64,000 nt of DNA. Origin: Methylococcus sp. GTDB lineage: Bacteria > Pseudomonadota > Gammaproteobacteria > Methylococcales > Methylococcaceae. The DNA lies in contig JAQTYA010000001.1 of NCBI GenBank assembly GCA_028688525.1, forward strand, positions 25,906 through 89,905, in the 5' to 3' direction. The translations under genes were made by a program, and so were the position numbers. Under the pieces are notes generated by a model, which saw nothing but the letters and a program-made list of their open reading frames with translations, did not search any database and was not told the origin of the DNA. This document shows, in pieces, positions 28,201 to 38,200 of this stretch. Each line of letters begins with the position of its first letter. Position 1 is the stretch's first letter.

Positions 28201-31200
28201 CCCATTTGGCCCAGGTGACGGACGCTGCCGAGCTTCACGCCCATGCCGACCTCGTTCCAGACGCTGAATGCATGGCAGACCACTGCCGTTTCCGGATGCG
28301 TTTCGGCGAAGCCGTCGAGCAGCCGAGCTACGGCTTCGTTTGAATAAGCGTACCAGGCATTGTTGTTCATGCCGGTCACTCCGATGATCGAGGTCAGCGC
28401 GGCAAACAGTTTGGGCGGATGGCGTTCGGCCAGGGCCAGCAGGTTTTCGGCGCCTTGCAGCTTGGGTGCGATTTCGAGCCTCGCCTGCTCGGCCGAAACT
28501 TCCGCTACGGGCCGTGGTGTATTGGTGCCGGCGCCATGGATGATGCCAGTTACCGGCCCCAGTTCGTCGCGGATCGTTGCCATCGCTTTTTCCATCGCGG
28601 CACGGTCGGCGACATCGGCCGCGTAATAACGGTAATGGACGCCCGCCTCCTTGAACCGCAGCAGCGTTTCGGCCAATTCGCTGATCTCGCCCGGCTGAGG
28701 CGTCGCCGAGCGCCCGATTAGGGCGAGTTTGACGCCGGTTTCGCGGGCGAAGGCGAGGGCGCATTCGGCGGTGATGCCCTTGCCTCCGCCTGTGACCAAT
28801 ACCACGTCCTGCGGCGACCATTCGATCGAACGCTCTACGCAATCCTCGGGTTCGACCGGCCTAATGCAACGGCTCCAGCGCACGCCGTTGGCATCATATT
28901 CCACCGCCTTGAAGCCGGCTTGTCCGGACAGTTCAGCGGCGGTCCGGTCGGCGACGAAATCGGCGCTCAAAGACGGTTCGAAATCGATCACGCGCACCTC
29001 GAGTTCCGGCCGCTCCAGCGAAAGGCTAGCGGCGAAGGAACGGGCGCTGGGTGCCGCAGCTCTGCTACGTCCGCCGGTGCGTTGGATGAAAACGATGCTG
29101 GCCAAGGTCTTCCACGCGGAAGGAGTGCGGCTGGCGAGTTCATGAAGCGCGGCCAGCTCGTCGAGTCCGGCTGCGGAGCGCGAAGGATTGGATTCGGAAA
29201 GTACGACCACGAGCCGCTTGGGGGCGGTTGGCGGTTTTTCCTCGAGCCATTCCCGCACCGTCGCAGGCCTGGCCTTGAGGCGCCGGCCCAGGTTTTCCGC
29301 GCAGCGGGAGCCGGCCTCGGGTACAACCAGGAGACACTCACCAATCCCCGATTCCACCGTAGACGGCGCAGGCCACAGCGGCGCTGGTACTCGCGATTCG
29401 GTGAATGCCCTGACCCAGTGCATTCTGCGGGGCCGCTCCGGGGCGGGGAGGCTTGCCGGTGTAGGTGTTGCGGCTATGCCATCGATCGCTGCCTGCAACT
29501 GGGCGGCTATTTCGCCCAGCGTGGCATTGGCGAGTGGGCCGGCTTCGATCCGGTCCTGGGTTCCGGTGCCCAGGATCAGATCCCCCAGCAGAGCGCCGGC
29601 CTTGATCGAGTCGATGTTGAGATCGTCCAGCAGGCGCTGCTCCGGCGACAGGCACGCGCGGGCGAAACCGGTGCGCTCGGCGACAAGATCGAGCAGCCTA
29701 TCTAGCGCCGGAATTTGTGAAAGACGGGCGGCGGGTGCCGTGGCGGTTTCGAAGGCTGCGATTACGCTGCCTATGTTTTCGGCGTCTATCCGCATCGGAT
29801 CGATCTTGCCTTGCAAGTCCAGGCGGAGCACGGCATCGGCTAGCATCGTGCCGACTTTAATCGAATCCAGATTCAGGTCGTCGATCAGCCGGGCCTCGTC
29901 GTGGAGCATCTCGGCCGGGAAGCCGGTGCGATCGCTGAGCAATTCCAGTACCACGCTGCGTGCCGAGGCAGCGGTTCCTGCCAAAGGAACGGGAAGCGAG
30001 GGCTTGGGTTCGGGAGACGAACGGATGACGGCGGAAGGAGCATCGCGGACGATTTCGCCCTTGAGGCTTTCCGTGACGGTCCGCATACGTTCTAGCAATG
30101 GCTGGTTGGCGAGCAGGGCTCCGATTCTCAGCCCCAATTCCGCTAAATACTCCCGGTTGCCGGGGAATCGGCGGTTGACCAGAAGGAGGACACCCAGCGG
30201 TTCGCCTTGCAGGCTCAGGATCGGTACGCAATCGGCGGTTCTGACCCCGGTACTGGTCAGCCGGTCCAGTACCGGTTCGAAGCGCGGGTCGGCCGAGGCG
30301 TTGGCAAGATGCAGGGAGCGCCGGGTCTTGAGTACGTGCCCTGGAATGCCGGTCTCGGCGCTGAGGCGGAGGGTCGAGTTTTGACCGTTGAAGACCGGGT
30401 AAAGAGCGCCGCGGTCATGCCGCAGGATGGCCCCGTATTCGGCGCCTAGGCTGTCCTTGGCCGATTCCACCAGATTGCCCAGTATGGTCGCGGGATGCCG
30501 TTCTGGAAACGGCTCGGCGGCGACGCCGTGCAGCAGCGCTTCGATACGGCGAAGTTCGCGGGCGCGTTCGTCCAGATAAGCCTGAATCAAGCCGGGGGCG
30601 GCGCCTGCCGCCAGTTCGGCCAGAATTTCCGCATCCATAGGCGTGAAGGATTCGCCGGCCGGCCGGGCTACCCGAACCAGACCCAGCGGCCTGCCGGCCC
30701 CGCTGGGGAAGGGCACGTAGAGCGCCGTCCATCCCAGCGGAACGCCTAGCGCCTCGAATCCGGCTCGGAAGCGGGGATCGTCTTCTAGGATTTCGATGGC
30801 TTCCGGTGCGCCTGAGCGGAGCACGGCGCCGAAGATGCCGGTGTCGGCCGGCAGGCGGGAGGTGGCGGCATCGAAGGGCAAAACCACCCGCAGGGCATCT
30901 TCGGTTTCTTCGAACAGCAGGACGGTAGCGCGTTCCGCGTGAACCGCGCCGCAGAAGGCAGCCGTCAGTGTGGCGGACAGCCGGTCGAGGTCGTCATCGG
31001 CGAATCTGCCGTCGATCTGGGGGAGCAGGCTCGCCCCTCGGTAGGGCTCGGGCGCCGAGCAAGCCGGGACGGCCGCGAGTTCGCGTTCGCAGGGCGCCAC
31101 GTAAAATTTGCGCTCCGTTGCCGGCACGAAGGGTCGGATCAGCCGATTTTCGTACAGGCGTTCCCAGCGCAGGGCGAGTCCCCGCACATGGGCTTCGGCG

Positions 31201-33941
31201 ATTACGGCATTGAAGTCGGCATCGCGTCCCGGCCGGCCTTCGACCGGCAGACACGGGGGTACCCGGTCGGTGCCGTGACTTTGCGCCAGCCCCGCCAGCA
31301 CCCGGCCGGGCCCAACCTCCACCAGCCAGTCGCAATGTTCCGATAGGCTTTCGAGCAGGCGGGTGAAGTTCACGGGGGACACGATCTGCCTCGCTAAGTG
31401 CGCGCGCAGGTCCGTGCCGGGTAGGATCTCGGTCCCGTCGATGCTGGAGAATACCCGGCATGCGAACTCGCTGGCGCAGTCCGGAATGTCGGCGCTGTTC
31501 CCGAAATTTTCCGCTGCCGCCGCAACCCAGCGGGAGTGGAAGGCGTTGGAGACCGGCAACAGACCGGCGCGAACGCCGCTCGCGTTCGCCAGCTCGATGA
31601 CGCGGGATACCGCTGCGCGCTCGCCGGAAATCACGGTTTGCAGCGGCGAATTGAGGTTGGCGACGGCGCAATAGCCGCCGCCCGCTTGTTCCATGATTTT
31701 TTCGGCGGTAGCGGCGTCGCAGGTTAGTACCCCCATGCTGCCGGATTCGCCTTCGCCTTCGGTTACGGCCATGGCCTGCCCACGCCGGGCGGCGAGCCGA
31801 ATCAGCGAGGACTGGCCGTAGGCGCCGGCTGCGGCCAGTGCGGTAAGCTCCCCCAGGCTATGTCCGCCGGCTGCGGCGGGAACGATTCCTAGCGATTCCA
31901 GTCGCTCCTTCCATAGCAGCGAGGCCGCGCAAATCGCCGGTTGAGCGTTCTCGGTGCGGGTCAGCGCAGCCATCCATTCGGGTTCGAGCCGCTTTGCCGG
32001 ATCGCGTTCCGTAGGCCGAAGGTACATTGTGCTCAAGGGTTCCTCTTGGCAGGGATCGCGTACCGCTGCCGCTTCTGAATCCGCACGCTTTGCCAGCTCG
32101 CTGGCCCAGCCGAAGCGCTCGACCAGGTTCCGGGCCATACCGATCTGCTGCGAACCCTGGCCCGGAAACAAGAAGCCGACGCGCTGCGGCGCGGCGGCAT
32201 GGCTGAGCCAAATTTGATCGTTCCGCCACAAGCCGCCCTCAGGCGGCGGTTCCTCCCTTAGGCGCTGCTCCAACTCTTCCAGCCGCATTTCGAGGATTTC
32301 AACCGAGTCGGCGATCACTGCCGCCCGCCATGGCTGATCCCCGGTCTGGCTGGCGGCGTGAGCCGCCGCATCCGCCAGTTCCCCGGAGGCTAATCCCCGA
32401 ACTTGTTGCCGGAATTGCCGTACCGTTTGGAGCAGCGCGTTAGGATCGGCTGCCGAGAACGGAAAAACTTCCGAATGCTGGCGGCTGGCAAGGAGTAGGC
32501 GTTCGGGCAGGGCGGGGGCGAGTTCAGGTGTAGGCGGATCGGCGCTTTCAAGGGTCACATGGCAATTGATGCCGCCGAAGCCCATGGCGGAGACGCCTGC
32601 GCGGAGTGTGGCGTCGGGCGGCCTGATTTGGCCATCCAGTACGGGATAAAGTCCGCGCGCTGCCTCGGAGAAGCCGGCATGGGGCTCGGCGCAGCCGGCT
32701 GTGGGCGGGACGACGCGGCGGTGGACCGCTAGCGCCGCCTTGATGAATCCGCCTACGCCGGAGGCCGCCTTGGTATGGCCGACGATGGATTTGAACGAAG
32801 TCATGCCGATGCGGTGATCTTCGATCGGGCCGTGGGCGGCCAATGCCCCGGCGATGCCGTCGAGCTCGGTACGGTCGCCTACCGTAGTGCCGGTGCCATG
32901 GCCTTCGACGAAGTCCAGAGTCTGCGGCGCGTAGCCCGCGGCCCGGTAAGCGCGGAGCAGCGCCTGGGTCTGGCCTTTAGCGCTGGGTGCGGTGATGCCG
33001 CCGCGGCCGTCGGATGAAATTCCCCAGCCCCGTAAGACCGCGTACACGGTGTCGCCGTCCTGGCGCGCGTCTTCCAGCCGCTTCAATACCACCATGCCGC
33101 AGCCTTCGCCGGGGATAAAACCGCTGCCGCGGCGGTCGTAGACCCGCATCTCGTCCCGGGTTAAGGCGGTAGCCTTGGCGAATCCGATCAATTCCATGGT
33201 ATCCAGACTGACGTCGACGCCGCCGGCGATCGCCAAGTCCAATTTGCGATGCTGGAGATAATCGGCCGCGGTAGCGATCGCAAGCAGGGAGGAGGAGCAG
33301 GCGCCGTCGACGACATAACCGCCGCCGTGCCAGTCGAAATAATTGCAGATGCGGCCGGCGATAGTATTGGAGAGTCCTCCCGCTAGGGTGTCCTCGCTGG
33401 CCGGGGGAAACACCGATTTGTAGACCTGCTCCATCGCAGCTTCGAAGTCCTGCATCAGGTCTTCCGGCAGTCCGCGCGCCTGTGCCGTGCGCCTAAGGAC
33501 CTTGCGGACATAGGGCCAGCGCAGCCGCATCGTCCCCGCCCGCGTCTCCTCTCCCGTCAAGGTGTTGCCGATGATCGCTCCGGCCTTGTCCTTAGGCAGG
33601 GCATCCGGACCGAGGCGGGCATGGTTTAGCGCCTCCAAGGCGGTAGCCAACGCTAGCCAATGGACGATGTCCGTCGCCTCGAAGGTTGATTTGGGGATGC
33701 GGAACGCGCCGGGGTCGAATTCGAATCCGTCCAGGAGCGCAGCTTTGCGCCCGTAAGTTCGGTCGGGAGTTGCCGGATCGGGCGAATAGTACTCGGCGAG
33801 CGGCAGGCGGACGTCGGGCATGTCGCGGAATTGCTGGCGCTTGGCCAGGATGTTTTCCCAAAGTTGCAGCAGGTTTCCAGCGCCGGGGTAGCGGCAAGCC
33901 ATGCCGATCACGGCGATCGGCTGAGCGGTTTCGGTACGCAT
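25287..33941 (-). CDS. Giant iterative type I polyketide synthase, enediyne-like, with GAF and double thioesterase domains
   Basis: One frame of 2884 residues. The ketosynthase (1-~460) has Cys215 in DGACSSS, His in EGHGTGT and His in GHTKAASG; its text (GNTLTGE, MRLRWPYVR, EDTLAGGLSNTIAGRICN) resembles enediyne PKSs. The acyltransferase (~585-920) has Ser695 in GHSLGE and AFHS. Two GAF-like domains follow (~1000-1130 and ~1155-1300). Carrier domains have DSIK serines at 1360 and 1445. A ketoreductase (~1705-1960) has TGGGKGIT and YAYSN, and a dehydratase-like double hot dog follows (~1975-2250, DHDYRG). A PPTase-like stretch (~2340-2480) has GCDLA and WSALEA instead of WxxKEA. Two hot-dog thioesterase-like domains (~2535-2700 and ~2740-2860, NLVGNIYY) end it. 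Product unknown, perhaps a polyene or fatty acid. Confidence 0.87.
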   Translation of the reverse strand: MRTETAQPIAVIGMACRYPGAGNLLQLWENILAKRQQFRDMPDVRLPLAEYYSPDPATPDRTYGRKAALLDGFEFDPGAFRIPKSTFEATDIVHWLALATALEALNHARLGPDALPKDKAGAIIGNTLTGEETRAGTMRLRWPYVRKVLRRTAQARGLPEDLMQDFEAAMEQVYKSVFPPASEDTLAGGLSNTIAGRICNYFDWHGGGYVVDGACSSSLLAIATAADYLQHRKLDLAIAGGVDVSLDTMELIGFAKATALTRDEMRVYDRRGSGFIPGEGCGMVVLKRLEDARQDGDTVYAVLRGWGISSDGRGGITAPSAKGQTQALLRAYRAAGYAPQTLDFVEGHGTGTTVGDRTELDGIAGALAAHGPIEDHRIGMTSFKSIVGHTKAASGVGGFIKAALAVHRRVVPPTAGCAEPHAGFSEAARGLYPVLDGQIRPPDATLRAGVSAMGFGGINCHVTLESADPPTPELAPALPERLLLASRQHSEVFPFSAADPNALLQTVRQFRQQVRGLASGELADAAAHAASQTGDQPWRAAVIADSVEILEMRLEELEQRLREEPPPEGGLWRNDQIWLSHAAAPQRVGFLFPGQGSQQIGMARNLVERFGWASELAKRADSEAAAVRDPCQEEPLSTMYLRPTERDPAKRLEPEWMAALTRTENAQPAICAASLLWKERLESLGIVPAAAGGHSLGELTALAAAGAYGQSSLIRLAARRGQAMAVTEGEGESGSMGVLTCDAATAEKIMEQAGGGYCAVANLNSPLQTVISGERAAVSRVIELANASGVRAGLLPVSNAFHSRWVAAAAENFGNSADIPDCASEFACRVFSSIDGTEILPGTDLRAHLARQIVSPVNFTRLLESLSEHCDWLVEVGPGRVLAGLAQSHGTDRVPPCLPVEGRPGRDADFNAVIAEAHVRGLALRWERLYENRLIRPFVPATERKFYVAPCERELAAVPACSAPEPYRGASLLPQIDGRFADDDLDRLSATLTAAFCGAVHAERATVLLFEETEDALRVVLPFDAATSRLPADTGIFGAVLRSGAPEAIEILEDDPRFRAGFEALGVPLGWTALYVPFPSGAGRPLGLVRVARPAGESFTPMDAEILAELAAGAAPGLIQAYLDERARELRRIEALLHGVAAEPFPERHPATILGNLVESAKDSLGAEYGAILRHDRGALYPVFNGQNSTLRLSAETGIPGHVLKTRRSLHLANASADPRFEPVLDRLTSTGVRTADCVPILSLQGEPLGVLLLVNRRFPGNREYLAELGLRIGALLANQPLLERMRTVTESLKGEIVRDAPSAVIRSSPEPKPSLPVPLAGTAASARSVVLELLSDRTGFPAEMLHDEARLIDDLNLDSIKVGTMLADAVLRLDLQGKIDPMRIDAENIGSVIAAFETATAPAARLSQIPALDRLLDLVAERTGFARACLSPEQRLLDDLNIDSIKAGALLGDLILGTGTQDRIEAGPLANATLGEIAAQLQAAIDGIAATPTPASLPAPERPRRMHWVRAFTESRVPAPLWPAPSTVESGIGECLLVVPEAGSRCAENLGRRLKARPATVREWLEEKPPTAPKRLVVVLSESNPSRSAAGLDELAALHELASRTPSAWKTLASIVFIQRTGGRSRAAAPSARSFAASLSLERPELEVRVIDFEPSLSADFVADRTAAELSGQAGFKAVEYDANGVRWSRCIRPVEPEDCVERSIEWSPQDVVLVTGGGKGITAECALAFARETGVKLALIGRSATPQPGEISELAETLLRFKEAGVHYRYYAADVADRAAMEKAMATIRDELGPVTGIIHGAGTNTPRPVAEVSAEQARLEIAPKLQGAENLLALAERHPPKLFAALTSIIGVTGMNNNAWYAYSNEAVARLLDGFAETHPETAVVCHAFSVWNEVGMGVKLGSVRHLGQMGIDAIPIAQGVRQFLRWMRTAPPLREVIVAASADGLATWVRPPGEEPAIPAGRFEGELQRFEPGIELITQVSLDTRLDLYLTDHDYRGSLLLPTVMGLEAMAQAALRVAGGAGKEVARIEDIRLERPVVVSRERPQRIEIRALVLERVSASAPLVVETSIHAEQTGMEPAHFSARFILGTRPEAVPGEMAMPRSQLLPIVPRIDLYGSVLFQGPLFQRIGGVESLDENRVVFVTEAKAETPSSPEGFADEVCGPLVLGDPYYRDTLLQAGQLTLIPDVCLPVRIGRIDLFHANSPGGRYRARAEVTQRNGRRVLADVIVYDEQDRVVERIEAYEVQMLERRADFPTPLELVERHAESNGTALQLETERRAQSFGLSSPCVLMRSFPELHASRRQERRALTRPLFHSAIRQAGLRYSIDTGSLEVRWLQSGKPVLFRSTRQGESGPIEAESAFAPLEVSLSHDDETVLCVAGKGPQGCDLAGPIRRTREQWRAMLNPALYALLCQLETAGEPLDQAGARIWSALEAAMKALDTRDIALNLESRKSDTVLFRADWEDARLWVLSFPVSQDGRMLAIVAGGQPEPEPPIPANRLPVDGARLTAAAQTAPAEAAGSWTDWLAGGGNPSEFFRIQTEFARTGTDARIAFRFPLAFKDGANPDGTFYFSRFFEWMGRLREMALRPVLARLAETFTSGEHAWVTNRSWASVERPVSAGEIMEVSCRFLGRNGPGDATVAVGFEWHRVLPGGELERVATSQIQMTWARVVSHGVVTPEPYPPYLDRFFLEFGNAAHRFGQSGQAGQQNALARLGAARWHAQPGPVPGVFLAEQAFATSPNDANLVGNIYYSKYYELQGVLRDNYFFSVLPDAYQAGGNFGGLRCLFTEVRHLRDAMPFDTLSARMYITRVHEKGLMLAFDFFRISAGGKHEKLATGTHVLAWRTTLGSERPHAIARLPEALLDHLLTRVKEERLGKTAA

Positions 33942-33949
33942 GAAGCATT

Positions 33950-33956
33950 TCCTCCT
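33950..33956 (-). promoter_or_regulatory. Strong ribosome binding site of the PKS gene
   Basis: AGGAGGA on the coding strand, eight bases before the ATG at 33939-33941, fixes the start and implies efficient translation. Confidence 0.75.
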
Positions 33957-34163
33957 GAAAAGTGCCCAGAATCGGGCATGACCTGGCCCCGCCTAGCGGC
34001 GGAACATCGTGGTAATGACGCGGCAAAAAATTTCTGCCGGGACCGAAACGCAACGTAGCAAGCCGGCTAGGGATTTCAAGAGGCAGAACAGCAGCTTGCC
34101 CGTTTTGGAGGGCGAAAGACCCAAGCGGGGAGGGGAGCGGGGACGAGGCTGAAACTTGGTATC

Positions 34164-34191
34164 CCCGGCTGCCTGGGATGCGGCAGCCGGG
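34164..34191 (-). terminator. Hairpin between the broken gene and the PKS gene
   Basis: A 10-bp GC stem (CCCGGCTGCC with GGCAGCCGGG) with an 8-base loop lies just past the stop at 34202. There is no T run, so termination may be partial. It suggests the PKS has its own promoter in 33957-34163. Confidence 0.5.
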
Positions 34192-34201
34192 TAAAGGCGG
34201 A

Positions 34202-35125
34202 TCAGCCCGGCAGCGCCGCCAGTTTGCGGACTGTGCGGCAGGCGCCGTCGTTCAGCTTGCCGCGCGACCAGATATAAGCTGGGTCGATCGGTGCCGTGCG
34301 GCGTTTCGCATTGTCGGGCACCTGGATACAGCGGCAGCCGGCTTCTTCCAGCGTGGCGTTTGCCAGCAGATACTCCGGCACGACCGCGTTGCGCAGGATG
34401 TCTGCCGTAGTCATTGGCACGATCTCTCCGCTGGAAGAGGCGCTGGCCTGAACGGCGAACCCCAAACCGGAAAATGCAGGGAAGATGCCGTAGTCCTTGC
34501 GCAGCGCCTCGGTGCCTTCGGGGCTGGCGTACATTTGGGCGGCGAGCAGCAGGGCTTGGGCCAGACCTTCGCTGTATACCGTCTGCAGCGAGTCCTGGTA
34601 TTGGATCGCCAGGTCGCAGATCAGTTTCTCGCCGGGGGTCAGTTCCGGTGCGGCGCAATGGCCTTCCGGTCCCGCTAAATCGGCAGCGATCGCGCCGAAG
34701 GTGTTGGGCCAGGTGGCCAGCAGCGGCTCAAGTTTGGGCCTTTGCGCTTCGGAAGGCCGGCAACGCATCAGTGCCAGATCCTTGCCTTCCTGGTAATAGT
34801 TGCCGATGAAGTTAAGGAATCCCTCTACGCGGATTTGGGGCTTGAAGAAGCTGGTTGCGGTGAAGAACGCCCGCTTGCCCAGCGTAAGGGTTTTGACGGG
34901 GACGTCATGCGGTACTCAGACTGCGCGGAGAAAGTCGTTGTAGCCGCTGTTGCGGGAGGCGTCCGTGAAATAGGCCGGATTGTTCCGCGGCGGCGCTGCG
35001 GCCTCGATCGTATCGGCGGCTTCACCCGTGCCAGCCCAAACGCAGCAGGCGAAAACCAGCGTTGGGAGGAGGCGGAGGGTGGAGTAGCGCGCGGTGCTGC
35101 CGGGTTTTGCGTATGACTGCTGCAT
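34202..35125 (-). pseudogene. Exported protein of unknown function, interrupted by in-frame TGA
   Basis: A single frame runs from the ATG at 35123-35125 to the stop at 34202, interrupted only by a TGA at 34916-34918. The first part (69 residues) has a signal peptide ending near AGTGEAA and then ADTIEAAAPP...NDFLRAV. After the TGA the frame continues VPHDVPVKTLTLGKRAFF and runs 187 residues beyond the next ATG at 34766-34768. That part contains several Cys (MRCRPS, GHCAAP, GCRCIQ, GACRT) and reads like real protein. The ribosome site AAGGAG precedes the first ATG. A nonsense mutation (for example TGG to TGA), selenocysteine or a sequence error would all explain it. No family recognised. It is transcribed towards the PKS. 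Confidence 0.6.
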
Positions 35126-35131
35126 AGTGAA

Positions 35132-35137
35132 CTCCTT
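35132..35137 (-). promoter_or_regulatory. Ribosome binding site of the interrupted exported-protein gene
   Basis: AAGGAG on the coding strand, six bases before the ATG at 35125. Further upstream TTGACT (complement of 35208-35213) could be a -35, with only a poor -10 18 bases later. Confidence 0.5.
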
Positions 35138-35249
35138 AGGTCGTGGGATCGAGAGTCTAGGCAGCGGCCGACGGCAACCGATACGCTTATCCGTCCTCCG
35201 CCGCTGGAGTCAAGTAAGCGCAGCAATTCAGAATGAAAGCAAGGCCCGG

Positions 35250-38200
35250 TTAGGTTGCGTCCTTCCCTTCGAACCACTGGTACAGCGTCGGCAGAACCAC
35301 CAGGGTCAGCAGGGTCGAAGTGACCAGGCCGCCGATCACGACGATGGCCAAGGGCCGCTGGACTTCCGAGCCCGGGCCGTCGGCGAACAGGAATGGCACC
35401 AAGCCCAGCATGGCGACCGTCGCCGTCATCATGACGGGGCGGAAACGCTGCTTGCAGCCTTCGACGATGGCCGTACGGTGGTCTACGCCGGTTTCGCGAA
35501 GGTTGCGGATGTAGGACACCAGCACCACGCCGTTCAGCACGGCGATGCCCCATAAAGTGATGAAGCCCACCGAGGCCGGTACCGACAGGTATTCGCCGGA
35601 GGCGAACAGGGAGAAGATGCCGCCCATGGAGGCGAAAGGCAGGATGAGGATGATGAGCCCGGCGTAGCGCAGCGAATTGAACAGCAGAAACAGCAGGAAA
35701 AAGATCGCTGCGATGGTGATCGGGATGATGACCAGCAGCCGGTTCATGGCGCGCTCCAGGTTCTCGAACTGACCGCCCCAGGCGAGAAAATAACCTTCCG
35801 GCAATGTCACCTTTTGTTTGACGGCCTTCTGCAGCTCGGCCACGAAGCCCCCCAAGTCGCGGCCCCGCACGTTGGCGCCGATCACGATGCGGCGCTTGGC
35901 CATCTCGCGGCTGATCTGGGCTGGGCCGTCGTTCAGCCGGATCTCGGCCAGGTGTTCCAGCGGCACCAGAGCGCCGTGATGGGATTGCAGCATGATCTTG
36001 CCGATGGCTTCCTCGCTGCTGCGGAAGCCGTCGGGGAAGCGTACCACCGTCTGGAAGCGCCTTTCGCCCTCGTAGATTTGGGTGCTCTCGCGTCCGCCGA
36101 TTGCAGTCTCGATGATGTCGTTGATGTCCTGCACGTTGATGCCGTGGCGGGCGATGGCCCAGCGGTCAATGTCGATGGTGAGGTATTGCTGGCCGCTGAT
36201 GCGCTCCATTCGGATGTCGCTTGCGCCACGGATTGAATGGAGCGTATGGACGATCTCGTCACCCTTGCGCTTCAACACCTCCAGATCGTCGCCGAAGATC
36301 TTGATAGCGACGTCCGAGCGTACGCCGGTGACCATCTCGTCGACCCGGTCGGAGATCGGTTGGGCCATGACGACCTGAACCCCCGGCAGCACCTTGAGCT
36401 TCTCGGCGAGGGCGTCCATCACATCGTCCTGGTCCCAACCGGCCGGCAGTTCTTCCTTCGGTTTCAGGGTGAGGATGGGTGTGGATTCGTTTTCCGGCTG
36501 GGTGTCGGTGGGGTTCTGGCTACGGCCGAGTTGCGACACCGCCCGCGCTATGCCCGGTACCTGCATCACCAGCCGCATCGCCTCCGTTTCCAATTCGACC
36601 GATTCGTCTAACGACATGCTGGGTGCCCGGTTGATACCAGTGACGATAGAGCCTTCCTTCATCTCGGGAATGAAGGAGGTACCCAGCAGGGGAAACAGAG
36701 CGAGGCTAGAGGCCAGCAAGGCCAAGGCCATGACGGCGACGCTACGGGGCCGGAGGAGGGCGGCAGACAGTATGGTGAGGTAAGGCCGCTTCATCGCTGC
36801 GATGATGCGGGTGTCGTGTTCGGCCCCGCCCTTGAGCAGATAAGCGCAAAGCACCGGCGACAGGGTCAGCGACACGATAAGGGATATGAACAGGGCGATG
36901 GCGATGGTGTAGGCGAGCGGGGCGAACAGTTTGCCTTCCAGCCCGGTCATGGTCATCAGCGGCAGAAACACTAGGCAGATGATACCGACGCCGAACAGCA
37001 CCGGCGTGCCGACTTCGGCGGCGGCGCGCAGTACCACTTGCAGCTTGGTTTCTCCGGTGTCCTTCATTTCGCCCAAGTGGCGGAAGGTGTTTTCCACGAC
37101 CACCACCGAGCCGTCCACCATGATGCCGATGGCGATTGCGAGTCCGCCCAGCGACATCAGGTTGGCCGAGAGTCCAAACCGATTCATCACCATGAAAGTC
37201 ACCAACGGCGTGACCACCAGGGTTGCCACCACGATCAGGCTGGAGCGGACGTCGCCCAGGTACAACAGCAGAATGACGACGACCAGTGCGATGCCTTCGA
37301 CCAGTACCTTGGTCACCGTCCCGATTGCGGCGTCCACTAGGGTGGTGCGGTCGTAGTACGGCACGATTTTGAGTCCGCCGGGCAGCATGCCCTTGTCGTT
37401 GATTTCCCGGATACGCGCCTTCAGCTCGGTGACGATTTGTTTGGCGTTGCCGCCGCGGATCATCATCACGATGCCCCCAACCGCTTCGGTCTGACCGTTC
37501 TTGATGACGGCTCCGTAGCGCACTGCGTGACCGATCTTCACTTCGGCCACGTCGCGGATAAAGACCGGGACGCCGCCGCTTTCCTTGAGCACGATGTTGC
37601 GGATGTCCTCGATGTTCTCAATCAACCCTAGGCCGCGGATCAGGTATTGTTCGGCGTAGCGGGGCAGCTTGCCGCCGCCGCTGTTGGCGTTGTTGAGGGC
37701 CAGAGCCGTATAGATGTCCTTGAGCGAGACGCCGTAGTGGCGCAGCCGGTCCGGATTGGCAAGCACCTGGTACTGCCGCTCGTAGCCCCCGATCGAGTTG
37801 ATCTCGGCGATGCCGGGAATGCCTCGCAGCAGAGGCCGCACCACCCAATCCTGGATGGTGCGGCGCTCGGTCAGCTCCTGCTCGGTGAGGGCGCGGTCGC
37901 CATCGTCCGGACGCTCCAGGGTGAACTGGTAGACCTCCCCCAGTCCGGTCGACACGGGACCCAATACCGGCGTGATGCCTTCCGGCAACTGGCTCGCCGC
38001 CTCGATCAGGCGCTCCAGTACCAGCTGGCGGGCGAAGTAGACGTCGGTTTCATCGCTGAACACCAGATTGATCTGGGACAGGGCGTTGCGGTTGACCGAA
38101 CGCATCTCGGCCAGACCCGGCAGCCCGGTCATCGCGATTTCCAGCGGCACTGTCACGAAACGCTCGACTTCCTCGGGCGACCGCCCCGGCGCTTCCGCCG

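Noticed and set aside
34202-34768. Treating the second part of the interrupted gene as an independent complete gene
   Set aside because: Protein-like text extends upstream of its first ATG to the TGA in the same frame, so the ATG is probably internal.
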